A stretch of DNA of 64,000 nucleotides from Sphingobium sp. TKS. GTDB lineage: Bacteria > Pseudomonadota > Alphaproteobacteria > Sphingomonadales > Sphingomonadaceae. Below, piece after piece: positions 1-7,293 of the stretch. The number at the start of each line of letters is the position of its first letter. Position 1 is the stretch's first letter. The translations under genes and the position numbers were made by a program. Under the pieces are notes generated by a model that did no database searches, was not told where the DNA came from, and saw only the letters and a program-made list of their open reading frames with translations. Location of the stretch: positions 1,181,001 to 1,245,000 of the forward strand of contig NZ_CP005083.1 in assembly GCF_001563265.1 (NCBI RefSeq), given 5' to 3'.

Positions 1-489
1 CGCGTCCAGATCGTCGCAGAAGAAGATGACATGCGGATTGCCGACATTGACCGCTACTGGCGCGGGCAGCTCTTCCCAGCTTACCGGCATGACCAGCGTG
101 TCCATGGCGTAGGCGAGGGGGATCGCATCCCACTCCAGCCGGGGTTCGCCCATGTCGACGCTGGCGCCGCCGTCCACGCCCTTCGCGTCCAGCAGTCCGG
201 CCTTGGTTTCGATCAGCACGTCCCGCCCGACGAACAGCGGCACGCAGCGGGTCGCGTTGCCGCAAGCCTCCACTTCGCTGCCGTCGCTGTTGAAGATGCG
301 CATCGACACGTCGGCGCGGTCGGAATGGCCGATGAGGATGAGCTGATCGCAGCCGATCCCGGCATGGCGGTCGGCAATGGCCTGCGCGCGCGCAGGCGTC
401 ATGTCGAGCGCCGCGTCCCGCGCGTCGATCACGACGAAGTCGTTGCCCAAACCATGCATTTTCGAAAAACGGCCCATAGCGCGGCGCAT
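1..489 (-). CDS. dapF: diaminopimelate epimerase, 3' end outside window
   Basis: Interconverts LL- and meso-diaminopimelate in the lysine and peptidoglycan pathway (cytoplasmic). The frame runs from an ATG at 489 to the window edge without a stop, giving 163 residues of a family of about 270, so the C-terminal part is missing. The N-terminus has the family motif KMHGLGNDFVVID at about residues 10-22, and EACGNATRC carries the first catalytic cysteine. A second in-frame ATG (477) is an alternative start; neither has a strong ribosome binding site. It lies 41 bases downstream of the permease gene on the same strand and could be read through from it. Identification is firm from motifs. Confidence 0.93.
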   Translation of the reverse strand, partial: MRRAMGRFSKMHGLGNDFVVIDARDAALDMTPARAQAIADRHAGIGCDQLILIGHSDRADVSMRIFNSDGSEVEACGNATRCVPLFVGRDVLIETKAGLLDAKGVDGGASVDMGEPRLEWDAIPLAYAMDTLVMPVSWEELPAPVAVNVGNPHVIFFCDDLDA

Positions 490-530
490 GTAAGGCCAAT
501 GCGGGGAAAAGACCAGCCTATCCGGCGTGC

Positions 531-1931
531 CTATCCCGTATTCAGGGCCGCACGCTTGCGTCCATAGAGGAAATAGACAGCCAGCCCGATCGCGTTCCAG
601 ATGAAGCAGGCGAGGATGGTCTTCACCGGCAGGCTGATGAACAGATAGGCGCAGCCGCCAATCGCGCCAAGGCCGACCAGCCATCCCGCAGGGGCGCGGA
701 AGGGGCGCTTGAGGTCGGGCATCCGCCGTCGCAGGATCAAGAGGCAAGCGCCCACGGCGGTAAAGGCGATCAGCGTCCCCGCATTGGCGAGCGCGGCGAT
801 CTCATCGATGGGTAGCACGCCCGCTATGATCGCGACCAGCACGGCGGTCATGCCGGTGATCCGGGCGGGCGTGCCGCGCTTGGAGATCAGCGCCAGCCTC
901 TGCGGCAGGAAGCCGTCCCGCGCCATGACGAGGAAGATGCGGCTCTGCCCATAGAGAAAGCCGAGCAGCACCGTCGGCAGCGCAATCACCGCCGCTATGG
1001 CGACGATCCTGGCCACCTGTCCCTGCCCCATCTCCCGCAGGATCAGCGCCAGCGGCTCCGGGCTGTCGGCAAAGCGGGTGAAGGGCATCGCCCCGATCGC
1101 CGCCGCCGCTACAGCCACATAGATCAAAGTGCAGACGATCAGCGACCCGACGATGCCGATGGCAAGGTCGCGATCCGGGTTCTTCGCTTCCTCCGCCGCG
1201 GTCGAGATCGCGTCGAAGCCGTAAAAGGCGAAGAAGATAATCGCCGCCGCCGCCATGACGCCGCGCTCGACGCCATCCGGCCCCATCGACTTGGCGAAGC
1301 CGAAGGGCATGAAAGGCGAGAGATTCTGCGCGTCGAAGGCGGGCAGAGCGATGGCGACGAACAGGCTGAGGGTGGCGATCTTGATGAGGACCAGCAGCGC
1401 GTTCAGTCGCGCGCTTTCATGGGTGCCCAGCATCAGCAGCCCCGCCACCACGGCGATGATGAAGATGGCAGGCACATTGACGAGACCGCCCAGTTCCGGC
1501 CCCTTGGTCAACAGCTCGGGAAAGCCCACCAAGGTCAGCAGCGGCGCGGCATAGCCCGACCAGCCCACCGCCACGGTCGACACCACCAGCGAATATTCGA
1601 GGATCAAGCTCCATCCGACGATCCAGGCGATGCCTTCGCCCAGGACCACATAGCTGTAGCTATAGGCACTCCCGGCCGCGGGCATCATGGTGGAAAGCTC
1701 GGCATAGGCCAGCGCCGCGCAGGCGCAGATCGCGCCCGCGATGGCGAAGGACAGCAGCACCGCTGGCCCCGCCCGGTCCGCGCCGACGCCGATCAGCGTC
1801 AATATGCCGGTGCCGACGATCGCTCCCACGCCCAGCGCCAGCAGATGCGGCCAGGACAAGGTGCGTGCCAGCCTATGCCCTTCCTGTGCGGGCATCATCG
1901 CCCCCATCGGCTTGCGGCGCGTCCAGCTCAT
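531..1931 (-). CDS. APC-family cationic amino-acid permease
   Basis: Inner-membrane amino-acid transporter of the APC superfamily, nearest to the CAT/YfnA-type permeases. The protein is 466 residues with about 12-13 hydrophobic segments. The first helix carries the APC substrate-site pattern GVGAIVGTGILTLIG, followed by an AALAYAELSTMMPAAGSAYSY segment typical of the family. The frame is open further upstream, but the start at 1931 (MSWTRRKP) is preferred because a GGGGGAG Shine-Dalgarno lies just before it and the upstream residues look non-coding. Substrate cannot be decided from sequence; a basic or neutral amino acid is likely. The gene lies just upstream of dapF, which may or may not be functional linkage. 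Confidence 0.85.
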   Translation of the reverse strand: MSWTRRKPMGAMMPAQEGHRLARTLSWPHLLALGVGAIVGTGILTLIGVGADRAGPAVLLSFAIAGAICACAALAYAELSTMMPAAGSAYSYSYVVLGEGIAWIVGWSLILEYSLVVSTVAVGWSGYAAPLLTLVGFPELLTKGPELGGLVNVPAIFIIAVVAGLLMLGTHESARLNALLVLIKIATLSLFVAIALPAFDAQNLSPFMPFGFAKSMGPDGVERGVMAAAAIIFFAFYGFDAISTAAEEAKNPDRDLAIGIVGSLIVCTLIYVAVAAAAIGAMPFTRFADSPEPLALILREMGQGQVARIVAIAAVIALPTVLLGFLYGQSRIFLVMARDGFLPQRLALISKRGTPARITGMTAVLVAIIAGVLPIDEIAALANAGTLIAFTAVGACLLILRRRMPDLKRPFRAPAGWLVGLGAIGGCAYLFISLPVKTILACFIWNAIGLAVYFLYGRKRAALNTG

Positions 1932-2103
1932 GTCCTTTTTCTCCCCCTTTTGCGGGCACCTTGCCGTTGCAGGAGCGGCTGGCAAGAAAAATTTATACAA
2001 ATGTAAATCAACTGATCGCCGCCTCTCGCGACTCCGCTGATATTCTGTTACAGGGCCGTAAACAAAGGTCGCGACAGCTTTAATCTTCCAAGGGGGGCGT
2101 CCG

Positions 2104-2823
2104 ATGGATGCTGCTGCGTCGACCGTTCCGGTATCGGTCCGGAACAATGGCTTTTATCTGGGAATGTCGGTCGCCATCGCGGCGACGGTGATTGGCGGTT
2201 TCGGTTCCTTCGCGCTGCGCGGGTTCGTGGATGTCGGACGCGTGCCCTATTGGGTGCATGTCCATGGCGCCGTGTTCGTGAGCTGGACGCTGCTGTTCGT
2301 GATGCAGAACGCCTTCGCCCATCGCGGGTCGATGGCCCTGCATCGGCGCATGGGATGGGTCGCTGTCGGGCTGGCCACGGCGATGGTGCCGCTGGGCGTC
2401 GTTACCGTGTGCATGGCGGTGGTCCTCGATCGGGTGCCGCCTTTCTTCACCCCCACGATCTTCCTGGCGTTGAGCGTGCTGGAGCTGATCGGCTTCATCA
2501 CGTTGCTGACTGGCGCGATCCGGCTGCGGCGCTCCACCGAATGGCATCGGCGGCTGATGCTGTGCGCGATGGTGGCGATTATCGGACCGGCCTTCGGGCG
2601 CTTGCTGCCGATGCCGCTATTGGGGCCTTGGGGCGGGCTGGCGGTCATGAGCGGGCAGATGCTGTTCGTGGCGGTCGGCGTCGTCCATGATCTCGCCTCG
2701 CGTGGGCGGGTGCATCCGGCCTATGCGGTGGGCGCGGCGGTGATTTTGGCGGAAGGGCTGGCGGTGCCGATCCTCGCCGCCACGCCGCCCATCGTCTGGC
2801 TGGCCTCCGCTTTGGCAGGCTGA
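2104..2823 (+). CDS. multi-pass membrane protein of unknown function
   Basis: I do not recognise a named gene. The 239-residue product has about seven hydrophobic segments and no signal peptide. Histidines cluster at membrane edges (WVHVHG near residue 51, an AFAHRG and LHRRMGW stretch near 75, and TEWHRRLML near 140). This resembles the DUF2306/cytochrome b561-like small membrane proteins, where histidines bind haem, but haem binding here is inference. AAGGGGGG lies 5-12 bases before the ATG. It stands alone between the divergent permease and ffh. A GC-rich hairpin follows at about 2944. Confidence 0.6.
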   Translation: MDAAASTVPVSVRNNGFYLGMSVAIAATVIGGFGSFALRGFVDVGRVPYWVHVHGAVFVSWTLLFVMQNAFAHRGSMALHRRMGWVAVGLATAMVPLGVVTVCMAVVLDRVPPFFTPTIFLALSVLELIGFITLLTGAIRLRRSTEWHRRLMLCAMVAIIGPAFGRLLPMPLLGPWGGLAVMSGQMLFVAVGVVHDLASRGRVHPAYAVGAAVILAEGLAVPILAATPPIVWLASALAG

Positions 2824-2943
2824 GCCGCTTTCGGTTGCGTCGGGGGCGTGCTTGCGTTAAGGGCGCCCCTGCAATCGGACGGCTTGCCGTTTGATACCCT
2901 GACAGATCCATGGCGCTTGAAATGGGGCACCGGATGGACGCTG

Positions 2944-2974
2944 GCCGGCGAGGATTCGCCCGCCGGCGATTTTG
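2944..2974 (+). terminator. possible weak terminator or leader hairpin before ffh
   Basis: GCCGGCG (2944-2950) pairs with CGCCGGC (2961-2967), then ATTTTG. The U-tract is short, so termination after the membrane-protein gene is possible but weak; it could equally be a structured ffh leader. Confidence 0.35.
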
Positions 2975-3029
2975 TCGTTTGGCGGGGTAAGCACAGTTTT
3001 CCGGGCTTTTCGGCCCAAATGAGGTGATG

Positions 3030-4478
3030 ATGTTCGATTCGCTAAGCGATCGTCTCGGTGGGGTATTCGACAAGCTGCGTGGGCGCGGTGCGCTTACGGA
3101 GGACGATGTCCGCGCCGCGATGCGCGAGGTGCGAATCGCGTTGCTCGAAGCCGATGTCGCCCTTTCCGTCGTCCGCGAGTTCGTCGAGGATGTGACCGAA
3201 CAGGCGGTCGGCCAGAACGTCCTGCGTTCGGTGACGCCGGGCCAGCAGGTGGTGAAGATCGTCAGCGACGCGCTGACCGCCGTGCTGGGGTCGGAAACCT
3301 CCGATCTGCTGATCGACGTGACGCCACCCGCCGTCATCATGATGGTCGGCTTGCAGGGGTCGGGCAAGACCACCTCCACCGCCAAGATCGCCAAGCGCCT
3401 CAAGGAAAAAGAGCGCAAGAAGGTGCTGATGGCGTCGCTCGACGTCCAGCGCCCCGCCGCGCAGGAGCAGTTGGCGGTTCTGGGCACCCAGACCGATGTG
3501 GCGACGCTGCCGATCGTGCCGGGCCAGCAGCCGGTCGAGATCGCCAAGCGCGCCTTGCAGGCGGCGAAGCTCCAGGGTTTCGACGTGGTGATGCTCGACA
3601 CCGCCGGGCGTCTGCATGTCGATCAGGCGCTGATGGACGAGATGAAGGCTGTCGCTGACGTCTCCAACCCGGCGGAAATCCTGCTGGTGGTCGACTCGCT
3701 GACCGGCCAGGACGCGGTGAATGTCGCGTCCAGCTTTACGAGCCAAGTGCCGCTGACCGGCGTGGTGCTGACCCGTATGGACGGCGACGCCCGTGGCGGT
3801 GCGGCGCTGTCGATGCGCGCGGTGACCGGCCGTCCGATCAAGTTTGCGGGCACCGGCGAAAAGCTGGATGCCATTGAGCAGTTCCATCCGCAGCGTGTCG
3901 CGCAGCGCATTCTGGGCATGGGCGACGTCGTGTCGCTGGTCGAGAAGGCGGCCGAGAGCATCGACGCCGAGGAAGCCGACAAGCTCGCCAAGAAAATGGC
4001 CAAGGGTCAGTTCGACATGAACGACCTGCGCGCCCAACTGGGTCAGATGCGCCGCATGGGCGGCCTTGGCGCGCTGGCGGGCATGTTGCCGGGCTTGAAA
4101 AAGGCGCAGGCGGCGATGGCCAATAGCGGCGCCAACGACAAGACGCTGATTCATCTCGACGCGATGATCGGCTCTATGACGCCCAAGGAGCGGGAAAAGC
4201 CCGCCCTCATCAACGCCAAGCGCAAGATTCGCATCGCCAAGGGTAGCGGCACCACGGTGCAGGAAGTGAACCGTCTCCTGAAAATGCATCAGGAAATGGA
4301 AACGGCGATGAAGAAGATCCGCAAGATGGGCGGCCTGAAGGGGCTGGCCAAGATGTTCACCGGTGGTGGGCTCGATGGGATGCTCGGCGGTGGCGGCGCG
4401 CCTCCGCAGGGTCTGCCGGGGCTGGGGGGCAATATGCCCAACCTTCCGCCCGGTTTTCAGAATTTCCTCAAGAAATAA
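3030..4478 (+). CDS. ffh: signal recognition particle GTPase Ffh (SRP54)
   Basis: Binds SRP RNA and signal sequences and delivers ribosomes to FtsY for co-translational membrane insertion. The 482-residue protein has the N-domain helices (ALTEDDVRAAMREVRIALLEADV), the GTPase domain with P-loop GLQGSGKTT near residue 108, DTAGR and TRMDGDARGG, and a Met-rich M domain. The C-terminus is an unusually Gly/Pro-rich tail (GGGLDGMLGGGG then PGLGGNMPNLPPG). GTG 3024, ATG 3027 and ATG 3030 are in frame in a row; 3030 is chosen because GAGG at 3021-3024 is best spaced for it. First gene of the ffh-rpsP-rimM-trmD-rplS translation operon. Confidence 0.97.
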   Translation: MFDSLSDRLGGVFDKLRGRGALTEDDVRAAMREVRIALLEADVALSVVREFVEDVTEQAVGQNVLRSVTPGQQVVKIVSDALTAVLGSETSDLLIDVTPPAVIMMVGLQGSGKTTSTAKIAKRLKEKERKKVLMASLDVQRPAAQEQLAVLGTQTDVATLPIVPGQQPVEIAKRALQAAKLQGFDVVMLDTAGRLHVDQALMDEMKAVADVSNPAEILLVVDSLTGQDAVNVASSFTSQVPLTGVVLTRMDGDARGGAALSMRAVTGRPIKFAGTGEKLDAIEQFHPQRVAQRILGMGDVVSLVEKAAESIDAEEADKLAKKMAKGQFDMNDLRAQLGQMRRMGGLGALAGMLPGLKKAQAAMANSGANDKTLIHLDAMIGSMTPKEREKPALINAKRKIRIAKGSGTTVQEVNRLLKMHQEMETAMKKIRKMGGLKGLAKMFTGGGLDGMLGGGGAPPQGLPGLGGNMPNLPPGFQNFLKK

Positions 4479-4525
4479 ATATTTTCAAGCAATTAGATTA
4501 GTCAGAAAGGTAAGGTCAGTTATCC

Positions 4526-4984
4526 ATGGCAACGTCCATTCGTCTTTCGCGCGGCGGTTCCAAGAAGCGTCCCTATTATCGCATCGTCGTGGCCGACAGC
4601 CGCGCCCCGCGTGACGGCAAGTTCATCGAGCGCATCGGCAGCTACAACCCCGTCCTGCCCAAGGGCGACGAAAAGCGCGTCGTGATCGACGTCGAGCGCG
4701 CCAAGCACTGGGTTGCCGCAGGCGCCCAGCCGACCGACCGCGTGGCCCGCTTCCTCGATGCCGCGGGCGTGAAGGAACGCGCTGCCCGCAACAACCCGAA
4801 GAAGGCCGAGCCGGGTCAGAAGGCCAAGGATCGCGCCGAAGACCGCGCCGCCAAGGCTGCGGAAGCCGCTGAAGCTGCCGAAGCCGCCAAGGCTGCCGCC
4901 GCTGAAGCCGCTGCCGCTCCGGCCGTGGAAGAAGCCCCGGCTGCTGAAGAAGCGGCTCCGGCTGAAGAACAGGCTGAAGGCTGA
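4526..4984 (+). CDS. rpsP: 30S ribosomal protein S16 with long Ala/Glu tail
   Basis: Small-subunit ribosomal protein. Residues 1 to about 80 are the canonical S16 fold ([29 protein letters not shown]). The protein is 152 residues against about 80-90 for enterobacterial S16: from about residue 90 it continues as a Lys/Ala and then Ala/Glu-rich low-complexity tail ending in [12 protein letters not shown]. Such acidic or alanine-rich extensions are known in alphaproteobacterial S16; their role is not established. A ribosome binding site AAAGGTAAGG precedes the ATG. The stop codon lies 5 bases before the rimM start, so translation of the two is likely coupled. Confidence 0.97.
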   Translation: MATSIRLSRGGSKKRPYYRIVVADSRAPRDGKFIERIGSYNPVLPKGDEKRVVIDVERAKHWVAAGAQPTDRVARFLDAAGVKERAARNNPKKAEPGQKAKDRAEDRAAKAAEAAEAAEAAKAAAAEAAAAPAVEEAPAAEEAAPAEEQAEG

Positions 4985-4989
4985 ATCCT

Positions 4990-5484
4990 TTGACCGACAC
5001 GCCCGTCACTCTCGCCGTCATCATCGGTGCGCATGGGGTGGCGGGCGAAGTCCGTCTGAAGCTCTTTGGGGAGGGGGCTGAGGCTCTCAAATCCTATAAG
5101 GGCTTCGATGCGGCGGGGCGCACGCTGACCTTGAAGTCGGTGCGCCCCGGCCCCAATGGCGCCGTCGCGCGCTTCGCTGAGATTGGCGACCGGAGCGCTG
5201 CCGAAGCCCTGCGCGGGACCGAACTCACCGTGCCCCGTTCCGCCCTGCCTCCGCTGGGGGAGGGCGAATATTATCATGCCGATCTCATTGGCTTGCCCTG
5301 CCTCTCCAGCGATGGCGAGGCGTTGGGCCATATCGTCGCGGTCGAGAATTTCGGCGCGGGCGATATCATCGAAGTCGAACGGACAGCTATTGATGGCAAG
5401 GGCGGCAAACGCTTCATGGCGCCGATGCACGCCGTGACCATCGCGGATGATCGGGCGGTGATCGAGGTGGCATTCGCCGTCTGA
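4990..5484 (+). CDS. rimM: ribosome maturation factor RimM
   Basis: Assists assembly of the 30S head region around S19 and 16S helix 31/33b. The 164-residue product has the N-terminal beta-barrel (VTLAVIIGAHGVAGEVRLK) and the PRC-barrel domain (GEYYHADLIGLPCLSSDG, GHIVAVENFGAGDIIEV). It starts with TTG, 5 bases after rpsP, with AAGG inside the rpsP end serving as ribosome binding site. No ATG or GTG gives the conserved N-terminus. Position in the S16 operon agrees with the assignment. Confidence 0.95.
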   Translation: MTDTPVTLAVIIGAHGVAGEVRLKLFGEGAEALKSYKGFDAAGRTLTLKSVRPGPNGAVARFAEIGDRSAAEALRGTELTVPRSALPPLGEGEYYHADLIGLPCLSSDGEALGHIVAVENFGAGDIIEVERTAIDGKGGKRFMAPMHAVTIADDRAVIEVAFAV

Positions 5485-5514
5485 TTGATCGAGTTTAGTG
5501 AAGCATGGAAGATC

Positions 5515-5538
5515 GTGCTCCAGCCTTTGCAGGAGCGC
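5515..5538. repeat. extragenic palindrome, GTGCTCC type (single copy)
   Basis: GTGCTCCAGCC TTT GCAGGAGCGC: an imperfect hairpin of the same kind as those at 23479, 50080 and 54874. It sits between rimM and the small membrane-protein gene, inside the operon. Confidence 0.5.
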
Positions 5539-5571
5539 GCATAGTTGAAAACCACAGTAAGGCGCCCAACC

Positions 5572-5844
5572 ATGCCGAAAATCCTTGCTGCCCTCTATCT
5601 GCTGTTGATGGTCGCCGCTGGCTGGCGGCTGTTCACCATGTCCTGGTCACGCGGGCTGAAAATCGCTGCGGCGGTAGGGCTGATCATTCCTATTCCCATG
5701 CTGTTCCTGCTGCCGGCGCTGATGCAGCCGGATCGGCCCTTCGCCGATCTGCTGCGCGCCATCGGCGTCGCATTGATGGGTGGTGGCGCGGTGTCGCTGC
5801 TGGGCGGCATGGCGGGGGCATGGCTCAAGGCGCGCAAGGCATGA
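5572..5844 (+). CDS. small membrane protein between rimM and trmD
   Basis: Not a recognised family. The 90-residue protein is almost entirely hydrophobic: helix 1 about residues 3-20 ([15 protein letters not shown]), helix 2 about 29-50 ([20 protein letters not shown]), helix 3 about 66-85 ([21 protein letters not shown]), and a basic C-terminus LKARKA that should be cytoplasmic. ATG 5572 is preferred over an in-frame TTG at 5545 because AAGG lies 9 bases upstream. Its stop overlaps the trmD start (ATGA), so it is translationally coupled to trmD and is part of the ribosomal operon. Function unknown. Confidence 0.7.
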   Translation: MPKILAALYLLLMVAAGWRLFTMSWSRGLKIAAAVGLIIPIPMLFLLPALMQPDRPFADLLRAIGVALMGGGAVSLLGGMAGAWLKARKA

Positions 5845-6572
5845 GCTTTCATGCGCAGATACTGACGCTTTATCCAGAGATGTTTCCGGGGCCGCTTGGC
5901 CTATCGCTTGCGGGACGGGCGCTGGTTGAGGGAAAGTGGGCCTGCGACCCTATCCATATTCGCGACTTTGCCACTGACAAGCATCGCACGGTGGACGATA
6001 CTCCGGCGGGCGGCGGTGCGGGCATGGTGCTGCGCGCCGATATCCTTGGCCTCGCCATCGACCATGCGCTGGAAAAGGCGCCCGATCTGCCCGTCATCGC
6101 CATGACGCCGCGCGGGGCGCCGATCACCCAGCGCCGTATCCGCCAGCTCGCCGCCGGACCCGGAGCCACCATCCTCTGCGGCCGGTTCGAGGGTTTTGAC
6201 GAACGGATTTTCGAGGCGCGCCCGGTCGAGCAGATCAGCATGGGCGACATCATCCTCTCCGGCGGAGAGATGGGCGCGCTGATGCTGCTGGATGCTTGCA
6301 TCCGCCTGCTTCCTGGGGTAATGGGCGCCGCTTCCAGTGGGGATGAAGAGAGCTTCGAAAGCGGCCTTCTCGAATATCCGCACTATACCCGACCCGCTGA
6401 GTGGGAAGGGCGCACGATCCCTGAAGTGTTGCGATCGGGGGATCATGCGAAGATCGCCGCCTGGCGGAAACAAAGGGCGGAGGATGACACACGGCTAAGG
6501 CGGCCGGACCTTTGGGAACGCCATATCGGCGTTCGGGACCAGTCGCCCTCTGGTGCGCAACGCGAAAAGTAG
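5841..6572 (+). CDS. trmD: tRNA (guanine-37 N1)-methyltransferase
   Basis: Makes m1G37 in tRNAs with G36, preventing +1 frameshifting. The 243-residue product has the SPOUT knot fold with the AdoMet site pattern ([36 protein letters not shown]), the [16 protein letters not shown] loop near residue 52, and [16 protein letters not shown]. The start is the ATG at 5841 inside an ATGA overlap with the preceding gene; the open frame upstream of this is not conserved. The stop (6570-6572) lies 10 bases before rplS. Confidence 0.97.
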   Translation: MSFHAQILTLYPEMFPGPLGLSLAGRALVEGKWACDPIHIRDFATDKHRTVDDTPAGGGAGMVLRADILGLAIDHALEKAPDLPVIAMTPRGAPITQRRIRQLAAGPGATILCGRFEGFDERIFEARPVEQISMGDIILSGGEMGALMLLDACIRLLPGVMGAASSGDEESFESGLLEYPHYTRPAEWEGRTIPEVLRSGDHAKIAAWRKQRAEDDTRLRRPDLWERHIGVRDQSPSGAQREK

Positions 6573-6582
6573 GACTAAGCTC

Positions 6583-6951
6583 ATGAACTTGATCCAGCAG
6601 ATCGAGGCTGAAAACATCGCGGCTCTCGCCAAGGATATTCCGGAATTCCGTCCGGGTGACACGCTGCGCGTCGGCGTGAAGGTCATCGAAGGTGAGCGCA
6701 GCCGCGTTCAGAATTATGAAGGCGTCTGCATCGCCCGCTCGAACAAGGGCATGGGCAGCAACTTCACCGTGCGCAAGATCAGCTTCGGTGAAGGTGTGGA
6801 GCGCGTTTTCCCGCTCTATTCCCCGAACATCGATTCGATCACCGTCGTCCGCAAGGGCGTGGTGCGTCGCGCGAAGCTCTATTATCTGCGCGGCCGCACC
6901 GGCAAGCGCGCTCGCATTGCCGAGCGCCGCGACGTGCGCAGCGAGGATTGA
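6583..6951 (+). CDS. rplS: 50S ribosomal protein L19
   Basis: Large-subunit protein at the 30S-50S interface. 122 residues beginning [15 protein letters not shown], with the core [20 protein letters not shown] and [17 protein letters not shown] lies 8-11 bases before the ATG, overlapping the trmD stop codon. Last gene of the translation operon; a strong intrinsic terminator follows 38 bases later. Confidence 0.97.
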   Translation: MNLIQQIEAENIAALAKDIPEFRPGDTLRVGVKVIEGERSRVQNYEGVCIARSNKGMGSNFTVRKISFGEGVERVFPLYSPNIDSITVVRKGVVRRAKLYYLRGRTGKRARIAERRDVRSED

Positions 6952-6989
6952 TCGCTTTTACGCCGTCTTGACAGTTGTAAAAAAGAGAC

Positions 6990-7024
6990 AGGCGGCGTCC
7001 CATCGGGACGCCGCCTTTTTCTTT
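6990..7024 (+). terminator. strong intrinsic terminator of the ffh-rplS operon
   Basis: Perfect 12-bp stem AGGCGGCGTCCC (6990-7001) / GGGACGCCGCCT (7005-7016) with a 3-base loop, followed by TTTTTCTTT. Confidence 0.95.
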
Positions 7025-7293
7025 ATATCTCAATGATTTGATGAAAGATGAACGCGTTTTTCGTCTTCCGTTTTCCAAGAGATTTTGCGCCGCAGCAGAA
7101 ATTCATTTTTCTTTGATGGCGGTTTTGTGTCAGCGTTCCGTTTCCAGAGATTGCTCAATATTTCCAAAATTCAATCCTGCGGGTTTGGAGCAGGATCAAT
7201 GCGTCTCAAATAATTTGCCGAAAACGGATAAATAATAACGAGAAAATATCGGTCGGGAGAGGCTCTCTTCATAATGAAGCAAGGGGCTGGTTC
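7025..7293 (+). promoter_or_regulatory. AT-richer leader region before the first TonB-dependent receptor
   Basis: No gene seen. The stretch is visibly richer in A/T than its surroundings and should hold the receptor promoter. I could not place a convincing -35/-10 pair. AAGGGG just before 7294 is the receptor's ribosome binding site. Confidence 0.4.

Noticed and set aside
2824..3029. SRP RNA gene (ffs) before ffh
   Set aside because: The conserved GGAAGC tetraloop/symmetric-loop motif of SRP RNA is not present; only a short GC hairpin is seen.
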